Virus record (IMG/VR): IMGVR_UViG_3300031952_000038
Span: 1 to 43,100 of that record
DNA length: 43,100 nt
Strand: one strand, 5' to 3'
Source: a virus
Below are positions 11,890-21,206 of this stretch, one piece after another. The stretch's first letter is position 1. Every line of letters starts with the position of its first letter. Below the pieces are notes generated by a model. The model was not told the DNA's origin and searched no databases. It worked only from the letters and a program-made list of their open reading frames with translations. A program made the position numbers and the translations under genes.

Positions 11890-13364
11890 GAGAATAACAC
11901 CGCCATACTTTCTATCTCTGGACCAGCACTAAAGTAAGTGTTTAAAGTAACCTTAACAACTAAGCTAGTGCCTGTCTGAGCAACACTTGTTAAAACTCTG
12001 TTGGTTATTGTTTGATAAGTTAGTCCTCCGTCAGCGCTTATCTGGAAAATGCTGCTACCAAGATTGCTGCCCACTATTCTTAATTCTACCTTTGTAAGAT
12101 TGACGAAAGAGGTTTTTGGAATGCTAATCCAAGTCCCTGTAGTTGAACCAACTGTTAATATTAGGCTTCCGTTAGTGATTTCGCAGTCAACAATGCTTCC
12201 TGTCAAACTACCATCACTAAAAGGTATATTATAACTATAATTTAGTTTGTTAAAATTATCGGCCGTCATTATAGTCTCGTTTTTCCTGATAACAGTATTG
12301 ATTAATTCCTTGGTGTCCTGAGGCTTAAACTCAGTAATAACCTCTGTTCTCCACCCTCCCATTCTTGTTCCGAAAGTGTGAGTAACCTCCAGAGCCTTGT
12401 AGATTCCGTAAATGTGCTGTCTGGGAACGCTAATCCAGAAGTTGTCTCCTTGATTAAGTGTTTGTAATCCGAAACTCTTAAATCTTCCTTGAGGAGGCCT
12501 ATTGGTGTATTTGGAAAGCTCAGCTATGGCAGTGGTTGAGGCGTCACTCATGGTGCTTATGCTGGTGTTCCTTATAAAAACCTCTCTGATGCCCTCATCT
12601 TCTCTGCCCGTTGTTGAGTCATCTAATCCGTTTATGGCGGTATAAACTATTGGTATTCCTACATCGTCTTGACCTATTACTGTAACCCTTGTTTTCTCGT
12701 AATAGTCATCGCTTCCGTTCTCTTGGGTTTCAATAAAGTTATCTCCTTCAGCGATACATTCGTCATCATTCATTATGGTGTTTGCTTCAAAGAAGTGGAA
12801 ATCAAGGTCGTTGTCAATGTAGCAGTCAAATCCGCTTTTTTCCATTAAGTCAGTTACCGCTTCATAGAAGGTTTTGTAATCATAACTGACATCAACATTT
12901 ACTCCGCTCAAACTCACATTATTATGGGTGCATTCGGGGGCGTATAAAGTTATTAAGTTAATCAATACTGTTCCGCAATCCATATCAGATGCTATGTAGC
13001 TTACTCTTCTTTCACTAAGGAAATAAGAGACGTGCCTACCGACTATCTCAAGGAATTGTCCTTCCTTATTCAATACTTCTCTGGGAAAATCAATTCTTCC
13101 AGTGAATTGTAGATAAGTTCCGTCAAGATTATCAAGATAACAATTAACCTCGTCACCAACACCGTATAATCCGCTTAGTATTCCTTTAGGATTATAAAGC
13201 TTAATGGTGAATCCTCCAATGCCGTAATTAAGCAATGGCTTAATCCATGTGCTCTCAACAACCTTGCCAGTAAGATTGTCTCCATTAATATTTATTACTG
13301 GATGAGTATTCCTAGTTATTGGAATGTTAATGAATACGTCAGTTGTTATTATCAATTTTCGCAC
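11886..13364 (-). CDS. Tail hub/baseplate protein
   Basis: The 492-residue protein has a start typical of tail hub (gp27/gpD-like) proteins: STWIKPLLNYGIGGFTIKLY, then QFTGRIDFPREVLNKEGQFLEIVGRHVSYFLSE is found in pieces at residues ~87-120. The middle domain includes FYEAVTDLMEKSGFDCYID and a PPQGRFKSFGLQTLNQGD segment. The last ~110 residues look like a beta-sandwich (LTKVELRIVGSNLG) that may bind carbohydrate. It lies between the fibre-like protein and the lysis genes, as expected for a distal tail component. Confidence 0.7.
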   Translation of the reverse strand: MRKLIITTDVFINIPITRNTHPVININGDNLTGKVVESTWIKPLLNYGIGGFTIKLYNPKGILSGLYGVGDEVNCYLDNLDGTYLQFTGRIDFPREVLNKEGQFLEIVGRHVSYFLSERRVSYIASDMDCGTVLINLITLYAPECTHNNVSLSGVNVDVSYDYKTFYEAVTDLMEKSGFDCYIDNDLDFHFFEANTIMNDDECIAEGDNFIETQENGSDDYYEKTRVTVIGQDDVGIPIVYTAINGLDDSTTGREDEGIREVFIRNTSISTMSDASTTAIAELSKYTNRPPQGRFKSFGLQTLNQGDNFWISVPRQHIYGIYKALEVTHTFGTRMGGWRTEVITEFKPQDTKELINTVIRKNETIMTADNFNKLNYSYNIPFSDGSLTGSIVDCEITNGSLILTVGSTTGTWISIPKTSFVNLTKVELRIVGSNLGSSIFQISADGGLTYQTITNRVLTSVAQTGTSLVVKVTLNTYFSAGPEIESMAVLFS

Positions 13365-16276
13365 ACCTCACAAATCGTGCAGCAGCTTCTGAAAGAGATA
13401 ATTGGTTGCAAATACTTCTTTACGCTGGAGTTGCAATTAACTAGGTCAACCCAAACCCAAAGACTAAGGTTTCCTCTTAAAGTCATGTTGCTGATGAATG
13501 TATAGTTGCTTGTTAAGATTAGTCCTGCTGACTTGTTGTATGATTGGCTGATTGTCATGTTCATGCAAGTAAATGTTTCATTAAGCTTAACTGATAAATT
13601 GAAATTGTTAGAAACGCTTTTACCAGTTATATTAAACAAGGGAATGGTCGGGGTTTGTCCATAAGCTGATATGTTGCTTTGGTTATAACTCTTTGGCTGA
13701 AAGAATATTGTGTTTGTCCAAGTGTAAGGAAGATTCTTATTAATTCTGCTTCTGAAGAAAGTAAGGTTTATTGTGTTATTATTGCTGTAACTAATGTTAT
13801 GAGCTATCAGGATGTATGTCTTGTTGCCTCCTTTATAATCATACTTTATATCATCTATGTATAAGCTTCCGTTAGTGTCTGAACTGAACTTTATAGGGAT
13901 GTTGGTTGAAACGCTCATATCCCAATACATGGCTTCCTCAAACCATTGATTAGCTTGACCTACGCCGAAAGGAGCAGTGCAATAAGTTTGTGATGCGCTA
14001 CCTAGCCAAATGTTGTCTCCAGAGGTAAGAACGCATGAAGACCAATTACCATCATAAGCTTTAGAAACATCAGTACTGCCACTAGCAGTCAGCCCATCTC
14101 CAGGACCGCTAATGCCCGTTACGTTTAACCAATCAGTGCCATTATAACATTGACCATAAGAAACCGAAGCCAGATTACGACTATATATTCTTAAATTAAT
14201 GATGTCGCTATAATTCCAACAAGAAGATGGAATTGTGTAATTAGTAAAATCTAAAAATGTGTCAAATCCGTGTTTCACTAACCACAAAGTAGAATTTAAA
14301 GCACCTAATGGCTTAGTATAATTTATATAAATATAGTTATTTGATAATGCATAAATCCCACCATAACTTAATCCGCAATCTCCATCAATACCATTCTGAT
14401 TAGTAATATTTGCGCTTTCTTGATAACAATATCCTAAATAATTAAAAACCGATATTGAAGTGATTGTATTAAGATAATTTGATAAGTATGTGCCGTTTAT
14501 TATTATAGGATTAATCACTACGGTATAGTTTAGACTAATGTTTTTTAATTGTATTATTCCCGGAGTTTGTGAATAAACATAGATAGGGACTTTGCAGAAT
14601 CCAGAATTATCAGCTATGCAAGAGGATAAGTAAGAAGTTATTGCTGAAGCACTGAAATTAACTGATTGCTCAGAACTTATTGTTCCCGTATAATTCCAGT
14701 CCCTGACTCCATCAATACTCCCTGTCTCTATCCAGATATTGCTGGGGAATGATGTTGTGTAATTAATATCCAGAAACGGAGTGAATCCCGCATAAAGTAA
14801 TTCATAATCTTGACTATAAAAATGTCTATAATCATAAACTGTTGAATTAATTGTTCCGTTTACCATTACTGATAAACTGCTTCCGCCACTATTAACTGTT
14901 GATTGAAGCATGTTTTTGACACTCCAATTATAATATATGTTTTGTGAACTTGCGCAAGAAGAAGTTCCGCATTCTATCCTGACGGATTCTTCAGATGTGC
15001 TGGCGTTGTGTGTCGGTATTCCTTTGTTCCAAGTCCAAGTGGAATCCCAATAACCCGTTACATAAGAAACATTTATCGTCAGGTTTCCCCCTATTCCTCC
15101 CTGATATAATTTTAGATGAAGTATTGCTGAATTAATTGTTGAATTGAGAGATATGTTTGATTCAAATTTTAATAAACCTATTTCTATACTAATCCCGCCA
15201 TACTTTGCTACATGTATATAATAATTGTTGTTATAGTTTTCGTCAGGATTAAGAATGTCCAGATAAGTATCAATTTGTAAAGTCATGTTTTGTGTTATTG
15301 TGCTATTAAAGCCTGTTATGTTGAATGAAAGATTTGAAGTGATATTAGCGGTTTTTGGGATGAGCAAGTAACCCGCGACCTTTGTTTCTTTCGCAGTGAA
15401 TGTCGTGTTCTTAATGTTTGTTGAGTCATTGAAGGTTGTTAAAGTAAAATCTGTTCCCGTCAAGACGGTTCCTATGCTTGAAACGAGGGTGTTGTTAACA
15501 TAAACCTTTACTCCCGTAGGGTAAGTTCCTCCAGAAACGTATCCTGTTATGTTAAAACTAAGATTAACAGGCTCATCATATTGATGACTTGATATGTTAA
15601 AACTGACGTTATTAGGGGTTACGAATGTCAGGTTAGTGTTTGAGCTTCCATTGCTCAAAGTCGTTCTTCTGAAATAAGTTATGTTGGCGATGAAACTTGT
15701 GGAGTTATCTGCGCAACTATAATTAACCCCGTAACTTGGATGATTAAAATCTATGCAAACAGTTCCGGAACTTATGTTGGCGCTAATGTTCAAAGCACTA
15801 CCCATTTCCACGTTTATGTTTGCTTGAGAAAAGTTATTGACAAAAAGTTCGGGGTCGCTGGTGGCGTTGTTGCCATACCATAATGGGTCAAGGTCTCCTC
15901 CTGCTCCGCTTATGCTCCACTTAACAGTTTCGGCAGGATTGTTCTTGTATCCTACAAGCTTAAACTGATACTTAACTCCTTTAGTAAGAGTTGTTTTGTT
16001 GTATGAATAGAAATCAACCCATTTACCGTATTTCTTGATGTATAATTCATAATCTTTAATCTCGGGGATGAAACTTAGTTTAATCTTTTCAGGATTATAA
16101 ATGTAAGTTGTTCGGTTAGTTGTAATGTTAATATAAGATATGCAGGGGTCAAGTGTTGTTCCGTCACAAAATTTGTCTCCGTCACTAACGATTATTGCTC
16201 CATTAAGAATTAGTAATGTGAATAAGCTTATTAGAGTTATTGCGCTTGTTAGGATTATTGTTTGTGTCTTAACCAT
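13352..16276 (-). CDS. Large secreted sequon-rich protein with DNRLRE-like domain
   Basis: The 974-residue protein starts with a clear signal/anchor (TIILTSAITLISLFTLLILN). It is unusually rich in N-x-S/T sequons (NITTNRTTY, NYTGTISSE). Around 340-470 a DNRLRE/disaggregatase-type domain is visible (LQIDTYLDILNPDENYNNNY, LLKFESNISLNSTINSAILH). Other parts resemble cell-surface beta domains. It sits between two tail genes, so it may be a tail fibre or adhesin, yet the signal peptide implies export. Cysteines at FCDGTTLDPC suggest disulfides. Confidence 0.75.
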   Translation of the reverse strand: MVKTQTIILTSAITLISLFTLLILNGAIIVSDGDKFCDGTTLDPCISYINITTNRTTYIYNPEKIKLSFIPEIKDYELYIKKYGKWVDFYSYNKTTLTKGVKYQFKLVGYKNNPAETVKWSISGAGGDLDPLWYGNNATSDPELFVNNFSQANINVEMGSALNISANISSGTVCIDFNHPSYGVNYSCADNSTSFIANITYFRRTTLSNGSSNTNLTFVTPNNVSFNISSHQYDEPVNLSFNITGYVSGGTYPTGVKVYVNNTLVSSIGTVLTGTDFTLTTFNDSTNIKNTTFTAKETKVAGYLLIPKTANITSNLSFNITGFNSTITQNMTLQIDTYLDILNPDENYNNNYYIHVAKYGGISIEIGLLKFESNISLNSTINSAILHLKLYQGGIGGNLTINVSYVTGYWDSTWTWNKGIPTHNASTSEESVRIECGTSSCASSQNIYYNWSVKNMLQSTVNSGGSSLSVMVNGTINSTVYDYRHFYSQDYELLYAGFTPFLDINYTTSFPSNIWIETGSIDGVRDWNYTGTISSEQSVNFSASAITSYLSSCIADNSGFCKVPIYVYSQTPGIIQLKNISLNYTVVINPIIINGTYLSNYLNTITSISVFNYLGYCYQESANITNQNGIDGDCGLSYGGIYALSNNYIYINYTKPLGALNSTLWLVKHGFDTFLDFTNYTIPSSCWNYSDIINLRIYSRNLASVSYGQCYNGTDWLNVTGISGPGDGLTASGSTDVSKAYDGNWSSCVLTSGDNIWLGSASQTYCTAPFGVGQANQWFEEAMYWDMSVSTNIPIKFSSDTNGSLYIDDIKYDYKGGNKTYILIAHNISYSNNNTINLTFFRSRINKNLPYTWTNTIFFQPKSYNQSNISAYGQTPTIPLFNITGKSVSNNFNLSVKLNETFTCMNMTISQSYNKSAGLILTSNYTFISNMTLRGNLSLWVWVDLVNCNSSVKKYLQPIISFRSCCTICEVCEN

Positions 16277-16280
16277 TTTT

Positions 16281-16685
16281 TCAACTATCTATGCTACTTT
16301 CAACAAGATTGAAATTCCAACTTATTATTGTGGGCTCTCCAGAAATGGTATTACTTTCAAATCTGGTTATTTTAACCTTTATGGTTCCTCTGTAATCATC
16401 AACGAAACTAATAGGATAACCACTATCAACATCTTGATGACCATGAATCATATTCTGACAACTAGTAATAAAAGTGGCGCAGTCAGCAATATCGGTTCCT
16501 ATATAAACTCCCGATACATCTATGGTTTTAGTCACTCCCCCGAAATCAAAAACATAAGTCTCATCACTATCTCTCGTATACATAGGCATCGGTGTGAGAT
16601 TGGCTTCCTTATATACCTTGCAGTTCGCTATGAAACTTTTACCATCTCCTTGTAAAGTTACTGCTCCTAAAGTCGTATTACCCAT
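16281..16685 (-). CDS. Tail protein, Dit/tail-tip-like
   Basis: The 134-residue protein is beta-rich: FIANCKVYKEANLTPMPMYT, YVFDFGGVTKTIDVSG, and the end KVKITRFESNTISGEPTIIS followed by WNFNLVESS. The closing strand pattern is common in distal-tail and related small tail proteins. Its place right after the tape-measure gene supports a tail-tip role. No precise family assigned. Confidence 0.55.
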   Translation of the reverse strand: MGNTTLGAVTLQGDGKSFIANCKVYKEANLTPMPMYTRDSDETYVFDFGGVTKTIDVSGVYIGTDIADCATFITSCQNMIHGHQDVDSGYPISFVDDYRGTIKVKITRFESNTISGEPTIISWNFNLVESSIDS

Positions 16686-16869
16686 TTTTACCCTTTAATC
16701 TATTATTTATGTCGTTTAACGCCTTAATCATAATTCTTTGTTGATTAACAAGACATTTAAGATAATCCTCCAACGTATCCAACTTAGAAGAATCAGAAAC
16801 AGGCATTTTAAATATAACCTTAGCTTTCTCCTCGTTAATCTTCTTTTCCTCTTCCATTAATTCAATCAT
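16678..16869 (-). CDS. Small tail-region protein
   Basis: The 63-residue protein MIELMEEEKKINEEKAKVIF... is helical and charged, ending LNDINNRLKGKNG. It overlaps both neighbours by a few bases. Function unknown. Confidence 0.6.
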   Translation of the reverse strand: MIELMEEEKKINEEKAKVIFKMPVSDSSKLDTLEDYLKCLVNQQRIMIKALNDINNRLKGKNG

Positions 16870-17042
16870 ATCAAGTTCCTTCTTCTAATGTCAAACTCAA
16901 GACTTCTAGCTTCTTTTTTAATCTGTCTTTCAATTTCTTTAATCATTAAATCTTTAATTGAAATGGTCGTGTTTATTTCTTTGGGAATCCTATTAAGATT
17001 ATCTATTGCTTGATTGACCGCTTCTTCGCTTTCGCTAACCAT
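16866..17042 (-). CDS. Small helical protein after tape measure
   Basis: A 58-residue ORF, MVSESEEAVNQAIDNLNRIP..., helical throughout and ending EFDIRRRNLI. The TGA overlaps the ATG of the next small gene. It fills the otherwise empty interval between the tape measure and tail-tip genes. Confidence 0.6.
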   Translation of the reverse strand: MVSESEEAVNQAIDNLNRIPKEINTTISIKDLMIKEIERQIKKEARSLEFDIRRRNLI

Positions 17043-17048
17043 TTTTTT

Positions 17049-18587
17049 TCACACATAAACCGTTTTTATTTTATGAATTGTTGTGTATGTTCTGTTAAGT
17101 TTAGATAATGAATCTAAGATTTGATTAACCATGTCAACACCAGTATTTTTCATGGTGATAAATCTGTTAATAGCATAATTTAAATTGTTCACTAATGGTC
17201 CTTTTATTGATAAACTCAAATCATCAACCTTATTTTTAATTATAGGAAGGTCCGTCTTCATAGTACTTGAAATATTAACATATGTGGTTTTGGCAGTATT
17301 TAAGTTGTTTATTAATGAACTGGTTCCACCAATACCAAGACTGGTTCCGCCTATGCTAGTATTAAGAGCGGTAACATTTTTAGTTACAACTGGAAGGTCC
17401 GTCTTCATAGTACTTGTCGTAATAGTATAAGTAGTTTTAACGTTTTTTAAACTTTCCGAAACCGTATCTAGACTGGTTTTTAATGGTGTATAAAAATCTT
17501 CAAAATCTTCTTTTTCACCAAAGGCTTTTTTACTAAGTTCAGCAGATTCCTCAAGAGTCAAGGCACTTACAAAACTAGGTTTTTCAAATTCCTTAATGCT
17601 TTTACCATGAAAAATCTTAGTCCAAACATTAACTAGCCAATTTTTACTTTTTTGAAATAATTCTATCATCTTAATATCCCAACCAGCCTCCCAAGCTACG
17701 TCAAGAAGACTAATTAATAATGAAACACTTATTCCTATTGTTCCTCCAACCAAAGCCCCCTCGGGTCCTCCAGCCATAAAGCCTATAAGAGCTCCTGCTC
17801 CTGCTCCTGTAGCCATTAGTTTAAAGTATTCTAGAACGCTAGTTCCGTCTTGAGTTAATATATCGTAAGCTTCAATTATGAAAGCTATTGTTAATCCTGC
17901 CGCTATAGCTATTTTAGCGTTAAGAATAGCTCCAGCTAATTTTCCAGTTTTTAATAATGTTAGTATGAAAGCAGCTAATCCTCCAAGTCCTATTATTCCT
18001 AATTGACTAGCAAAATCTTCCTTGTTAATCCACTCAGCCAAAGCCATTATTCCTAATCCTAAAGTTATAGTTGCTAATCCTCCAACAACAGCAGTTCCTA
18101 TACCAGCAGTAACAGCTGCTAAGAAACTAGCAGCTATTAATCCTCCTATAAGCATCCAGACACTAGGTTCTTTAGCTAAAGCAAGAATTCCAGCTCCGAA
18201 TACATCCATAGGACTTCCACCCGCAGCAGTTGCTTTATCTTGAGCTTCTTTAACATTATCAGCAATATTCTTCATATTAACAAGCATTTGTTTAACTAAA
18301 GGCATCAATGGTAAGAATAACATAATCATTATCAACTTAAACATGGTAAGAATTGGTCTGAGAAAAACACTAAAAGCCTCCCATATAGCAGCAAGGATTC
18401 CTATTTTTACAAGCATCTTATTGAATCCTTGAGCTATGCTATCTACTAGTTTTGTGCTTTCACCAACTCTTCCTTTTACCACACTCATAGCTCCTTCCAT
18501 GTTTTTTACTAAGTTCTCCGCTATCTTCTTAGAATTAGTTAGCATTCCTTCAAAGATTACGGGAATCTTAATACTAACATCAGCCAT
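17049..18587 (-). CDS. Tail tape measure protein
   Basis: The 512-residue protein is helical with a long hydrophobic centre (residues ~60-280, e.g. LIGGLIAASFLAAVTAGIGT and GAGAGALIGFMAGGPEGALV), and coiled-coil ends with repeated TTYVNISSTMKTDLP units. Position directly after the two tail chaperone frames is diagnostic. At roughly 1.5 angstrom per residue the tail would be about 75-80 nm, suggesting a modest siphovirus tail; this length is an estimate. The repeats TMKTDLPVV/TMKTDLPII imply internal duplication. Confidence 0.88.
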   Translation of the reverse strand: MADVSIKIPVIFEGMLTNSKKIAENLVKNMEGAMSVVKGRVGESTKLVDSIAQGFNKMLVKIGILAAIWEAFSVFLRPILTMFKLIMIMLFLPLMPLVKQMLVNMKNIADNVKEAQDKATAAGGSPMDVFGAGILALAKEPSVWMLIGGLIAASFLAAVTAGIGTAVVGGLATITLGLGIMALAEWINKEDFASQLGIIGLGGLAAFILTLLKTGKLAGAILNAKIAIAAGLTIAFIIEAYDILTQDGTSVLEYFKLMATGAGAGALIGFMAGGPEGALVGGTIGISVSLLISLLDVAWEAGWDIKMIELFQKSKNWLVNVWTKIFHGKSIKEFEKPSFVSALTLEESAELSKKAFGEKEDFEDFYTPLKTSLDTVSESLKNVKTTYTITTSTMKTDLPVVTKNVTALNTSIGGTSLGIGGTSSLINNLNTAKTTYVNISSTMKTDLPIIKNKVDDLSLSIKGPLVNNLNYAINRFITMKNTGVDMVNQILDSLSKLNRTYTTIHKIKTVYV

Positions 18588-18589
18588 AA

Positions 18590-18781
18590 TTAGTGCCTCT
18601 TACTATCTTCTTGCTCTTTCTTTCTCCACTCCGATTCTAAGTTGAGGAAGTTCAGGACTCTCTCATAACCGAGTTCGTTTACTTGAACTGGAGTGTATCC
18701 GAAAATCTTAGCCATCAAAAAATAAATGACTTCAACTTGTAACTCCGGATTATCCGTTCCCGTCCTGAAAGCCCAGTTCAA
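18590..18781 (-). CDS. Tail assembly chaperone, frameshift extension (gpT-like)
   Basis: This frame has no ATG; its first in-frame initiator is the TTG at 18781. Read by a -1 shift on the A9 run at 18787-18795 it continues the upstream chaperone as KKRSLNWAFRTGTDNPELQV, then EVIYFLMAKIFGYTPVQV. Lambda-type G/GT chaperones use exactly this arrangement to load tail tube onto the tape measure. The product would be a ~180-residue fusion. Confidence 0.75.
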   Translation of the reverse strand: MNWAFRTGTDNPELQVEVIYFLMAKIFGYTPVQVNELGYERVLNFLNLESEWRKKEQEDSKRH

Positions 18782-19122
18782 GCTTCTTTTTTTTTATCAG
18801 TAGGCGTATTTAATTCATTAAATAGTGCTACTAGTTCTTGCCCTAGTTCGTTAGACAAATCTCTAATGCTTTGAATGTTTAGGATGAAAGGAGCGGCTAT
18901 GATGCTTTTTAATAAGCAGTTTTCGCTCATAATCTTTTGGTCTAAGTCAAACTTAGCTATTCCTCCCACCATGCTCATCTTTGCACTCATCTGGTTAAGG
19001 TCTAACATTTCCCCGAAAGAGAGTTTCTTTATCCTTATAATTTCTTCCTTTCCTTCCCAATCTATTTCTAATTCCGTATAGGAAATCTTTTTCCCTCCAG
19101 AATCCATAGTCTTAATTTCCAT
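18778..19122 (-). CDS. Tail assembly chaperone (gpG-like)
   Basis: The 114-residue protein MEIKTMDSGGKKISYTELEI... continues KKLSFGEMLDLNQMSAKMSM and ends NTPTDKKKEA. The LSFGEMLDLN core is common in tail chaperones and its gene lies between tail tube and tape measure. Its last codons run through A9 before a TGA, making a slippery site for the -1 extension. Confidence 0.78.
   Translation of the reverse strand: MEIKTMDSGGKKISYTELEIDWEGKEEIIRIKKLSFGEMLDLNQMSAKMSMVGGIAKFDLDQKIMSENCLLKSIIAAPFILNIQSIRDLSNELGQELVALFNELNTPTDKKKEA
18785..18798 (-). promoter_or_regulatory. Programmed -1 frameshift site
   Basis: Reading GAT AAA AAA AAA GAA, an A9 run (18787-18795) provides an A AAA AAA(G) slippery heptamer 7 nt before the zero-frame stop. 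A -1 slip enters the 18590 frame as AGA AGC TTG. No stable downstream pseudoknot was identified by eye. Confidence 0.7.
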
Positions 19123-19155
19123 AGTCTTCTACCTCTTAGCTGTCTTCAGCGTTTT

Positions 19156-19326
19156 TTATAGTTCTAGTTCTTTCTCTAAAAATTTGAATATGTATTCTGC
19201 GTTCTTCTTATCATGCCATAATGGAAGTTCGGTTTCTCTGAACTTGTTAAAAGCAGTTCTTACTCTTGGCTTCCAATCAGGTTCTATTCCTTTATCTTCA
19301 AACTTTTCTTGAATGCTTTTAGCCAT
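19156..19326 (-). CDS. Small protein between tail tube and chaperone
   Basis: A 56-residue ORF, MAKSIQEKFEDKGIEPDWKP, continuing RVRTAFNKFRETELPLWHDK. It is basic-helical. It fills the interval between tail tube and chaperone genes and is likely a minor tail-assembly factor. No family recognised. Confidence 0.6.
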   Translation of the reverse strand: MAKSIQEKFEDKGIEPDWKPRVRTAFNKFRETELPLWHDKKNAEYIFKFLEKELEL

Positions 19327-19338
19327 TATTAATACCTC

Positions 19339-20370
19339 CTACGGATATGCTACGTCTGTCGCTTGAGCATTTGTCACTATTATGTTTGTGCAACTAAGAG
19401 CCCATCCAGTAACATCTTCCTTAACAACCTCGTTAACATCCAAAGGCAAAGTGTGCTCGTTAAGGTAAAAGTTAGCGAAGGTAAAAGACACTCCTCTAAG
19501 AGCTGCTCCTGCTCCTCCATTAGTGAATGTTAACACCAAGGCTATCCCCGCGGGATTAAGGGTTGCTAAAGCAGATGCCGTGTAGGGAACTGTTGTTCCA
19601 GCCCAATTCTCAAGCAAAAGGGTTACGTCACTAAAATCCACTGTCATCCTTACGTCATAAGTTCTTGTCTTTTCAGGGCCTGCCGTGCTGTATCTGCTTC
19701 CCAGTCCCCAAACCATCTCCACATTATTGGTTATTGTTAACTCAACGTTCTGGACATATCCTATAGTTACTCCAGCTTTACCTGTTAGTGTTCCTTGAGC
19801 AAAGGTTAGGGGGACTTCTGTTGGCGTTACTGCGTTTCCTATTCCTGCACTTGCTACTGTTTCTGTTCTGTAAGGGCATTCAAGCCTAACCTTGGCTACT
19901 TCGTCAACTGCTGCCGTTATTGTGCAACTTTGAACCTTACAGCCAATGAGAGCCGAAACGTAGTCTGTTCCTAGTTCCAAGGCATTGGCTACGCTGAAAC
20001 TGGCTAGTGTGTTGCTTTCAGCGTATGTGTGTGTCCAAGCACTTCCTGCCACCGCATCATTGGGTATTGCTCCCAATACTGCTCTTAGCCAACTAGCTCC
20101 TCCATGAGCCAATGTTGTGTCTCCTGCTCCTAGCAGGAATTCTATCGTTGCTGTTCCTTCAAACTTCTTAGCCACATTAGCACTTGCGTTCCTTGCTCCA
20201 AGACCGTGGATTCTTTCCATGTTGTTCTTTCTGCTAATGCTTATCTTTGTTCCTTGACCGAAAGGTCTAGGAAAACTTGCTGCTACTGTTCCGTAAGTAG
20301 CTGCGGCTTCAAAGCCATAGTTTACGTATCCGAATGCTCCACTCGCTGGCGTCTGTACTATTTTAATCAC
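19339..20370 (-). CDS. Major tail tube protein
   Basis: The 343-residue protein is beta-rich and well conserved in style: GYVNYGFEAAATYGTVAASF, ISRKNNMERIHGLGARNASA, FEGTATIEFLLGAG and the end FANFYLNEHTLPLDVNEVVK. This is the pattern of siphovirus tail tube proteins, and the gene precedes the chaperones. The start is uncertain: the GTG at 20370 lies inside GGAGGTGATT, which itself should be the ribosome site, so initiation may be at a non-AUG codon a few bases downstream. Confidence 0.8.
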   Translation of the reverse strand: MIKIVQTPASGAFGYVNYGFEAAATYGTVAASFPRPFGQGTKISISRKNNMERIHGLGARNASANVAKKFEGTATIEFLLGAGDTTLAHGGASWLRAVLGAIPNDAVAGSAWTHTYAESNTLASFSVANALELGTDYVSALIGCKVQSCTITAAVDEVAKVRLECPYRTETVASAGIGNAVTPTEVPLTFAQGTLTGKAGVTIGYVQNVELTITNNVEMVWGLGSRYSTAGPEKTRTYDVRMTVDFSDVTLLLENWAGTTVPYTASALATLNPAGIALVLTFTNGGAGAALRGVSFTFANFYLNEHTLPLDVNEVVKEDVTGWALSCTNIIVTNAQATDVAYP

Positions 20371-20397
20371 CTCCCAGTGATTGTTTTATATTCTCTT

Positions 20398-21075
20398 TTA
20401 TTCTATTACAAATTGTATCATGAAATCCTGATTCTGTTGCAATACCTTATCATAAGGTCCCTTAATGATTCCTGTTGTGCTTAATGGCTTTATGAACTTG
20501 AAAAGGTAAAAGCTCTTCGCCCTGTTAATAATGGCTTCTCTTATCTTAGTAGTTAAGTAGCTTAGGTAATCGCTTCCTCCTATATTGCTTATTCTTTCTG
20601 CCGGAACCCAGGCAAAAACTGTTATTACAATATCGCTTATCCACTTACTTGCTCCAAGTCCTAATGGTTCAGTATTTTGGTTGGTTATTTCTACTGCTAT
20701 TCTTGGGTAACTCTTGAAACTTAGGTCTTCTCTGGGATAATCAGGATATATCTTGTCTCCTCCCGCTCCTGTTGTTCCATAATCATATTGAATAATTACT
20801 GCATCTGACAGGGTTGCTCCGGTATAAAGGGTTACCGTCTTGTTTACTGCGTTGAATTCGTAGTCCAAAAAGTAATATTTGTTTACGGCAGCCACCGTTA
20901 AGCTTCTTATGTTTCTCGGTTCATAGGTTAGTGTGAATACTGTTTGGCTTGCTGTTGCGGTAAAGTTTTGAGTGGTCGTTGTTACGTTTCTTTGAGTAAC
21001 TGTTAATAAGTCAGCGTTTTTTAGTTCATTAACTATTTCCCTCTTAACATTATCCAAACGAAGACATATCGTCAA
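20398..21075 (-). CDS. Tail terminator/head-tail joining protein
   Basis: The 225-residue protein begins at a TTG (21075) because no ATG exists before NVKREIVNELKNADLLTVTQ. A beta insert (QTVFTLTYEPRNIRSLTVAA, VTLYTGATLSDAVIIQYDYG) precedes a C-terminal domain with SYPRIAVEITNQNTEPLGLG and ISDIVITVFAW, resembling tail terminator proteins. It sits between gp10-like and tail tube genes, the standard place for this function. Confidence 0.65.
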   Translation of the reverse strand: MTICLRLDNVKREIVNELKNADLLTVTQRNVTTTTQNFTATASQTVFTLTYEPRNIRSLTVAAVNKYYFLDYEFNAVNKTVTLYTGATLSDAVIIQYDYGTTGAGGDKIYPDYPREDLSFKSYPRIAVEITNQNTEPLGLGASKWISDIVITVFAWVPAERISNIGGSDYLSYLTTKIREAIINRAKSFYLFKFIKPLSTTGIIKGPYDKVLQQNQDFMIQFVIE

Positions 21076-21206
21076 TTTATCGCCTTTGCCAGTTCTAGTA
21101 TCTTCTTGGCTTTATTGCTTCCTAGTCTGACTACTTTGTTGCAGCTAAATGCCAAGACTTTTCCAGTATTGGTTTGTAATATTATGAATAATTGGCTGTG
21201 CTTCAT
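21072..21206 (-). CDS. Small basic protein in connector cluster
   Basis: A 44-residue ORF, MKHSQLFIILQTNTGKVLAF..., ending NKAKKILELAKAIN. The ATG overlaps the stop of the gp10-like gene, and its TGA overlaps the TTG start of the next gene. Beta-hairpin then helix. Function unknown. Confidence 0.6.
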   Translation of the reverse strand: MKHSQLFIILQTNTGKVLAFSCNKVVRLGSNKAKKILELAKAIN

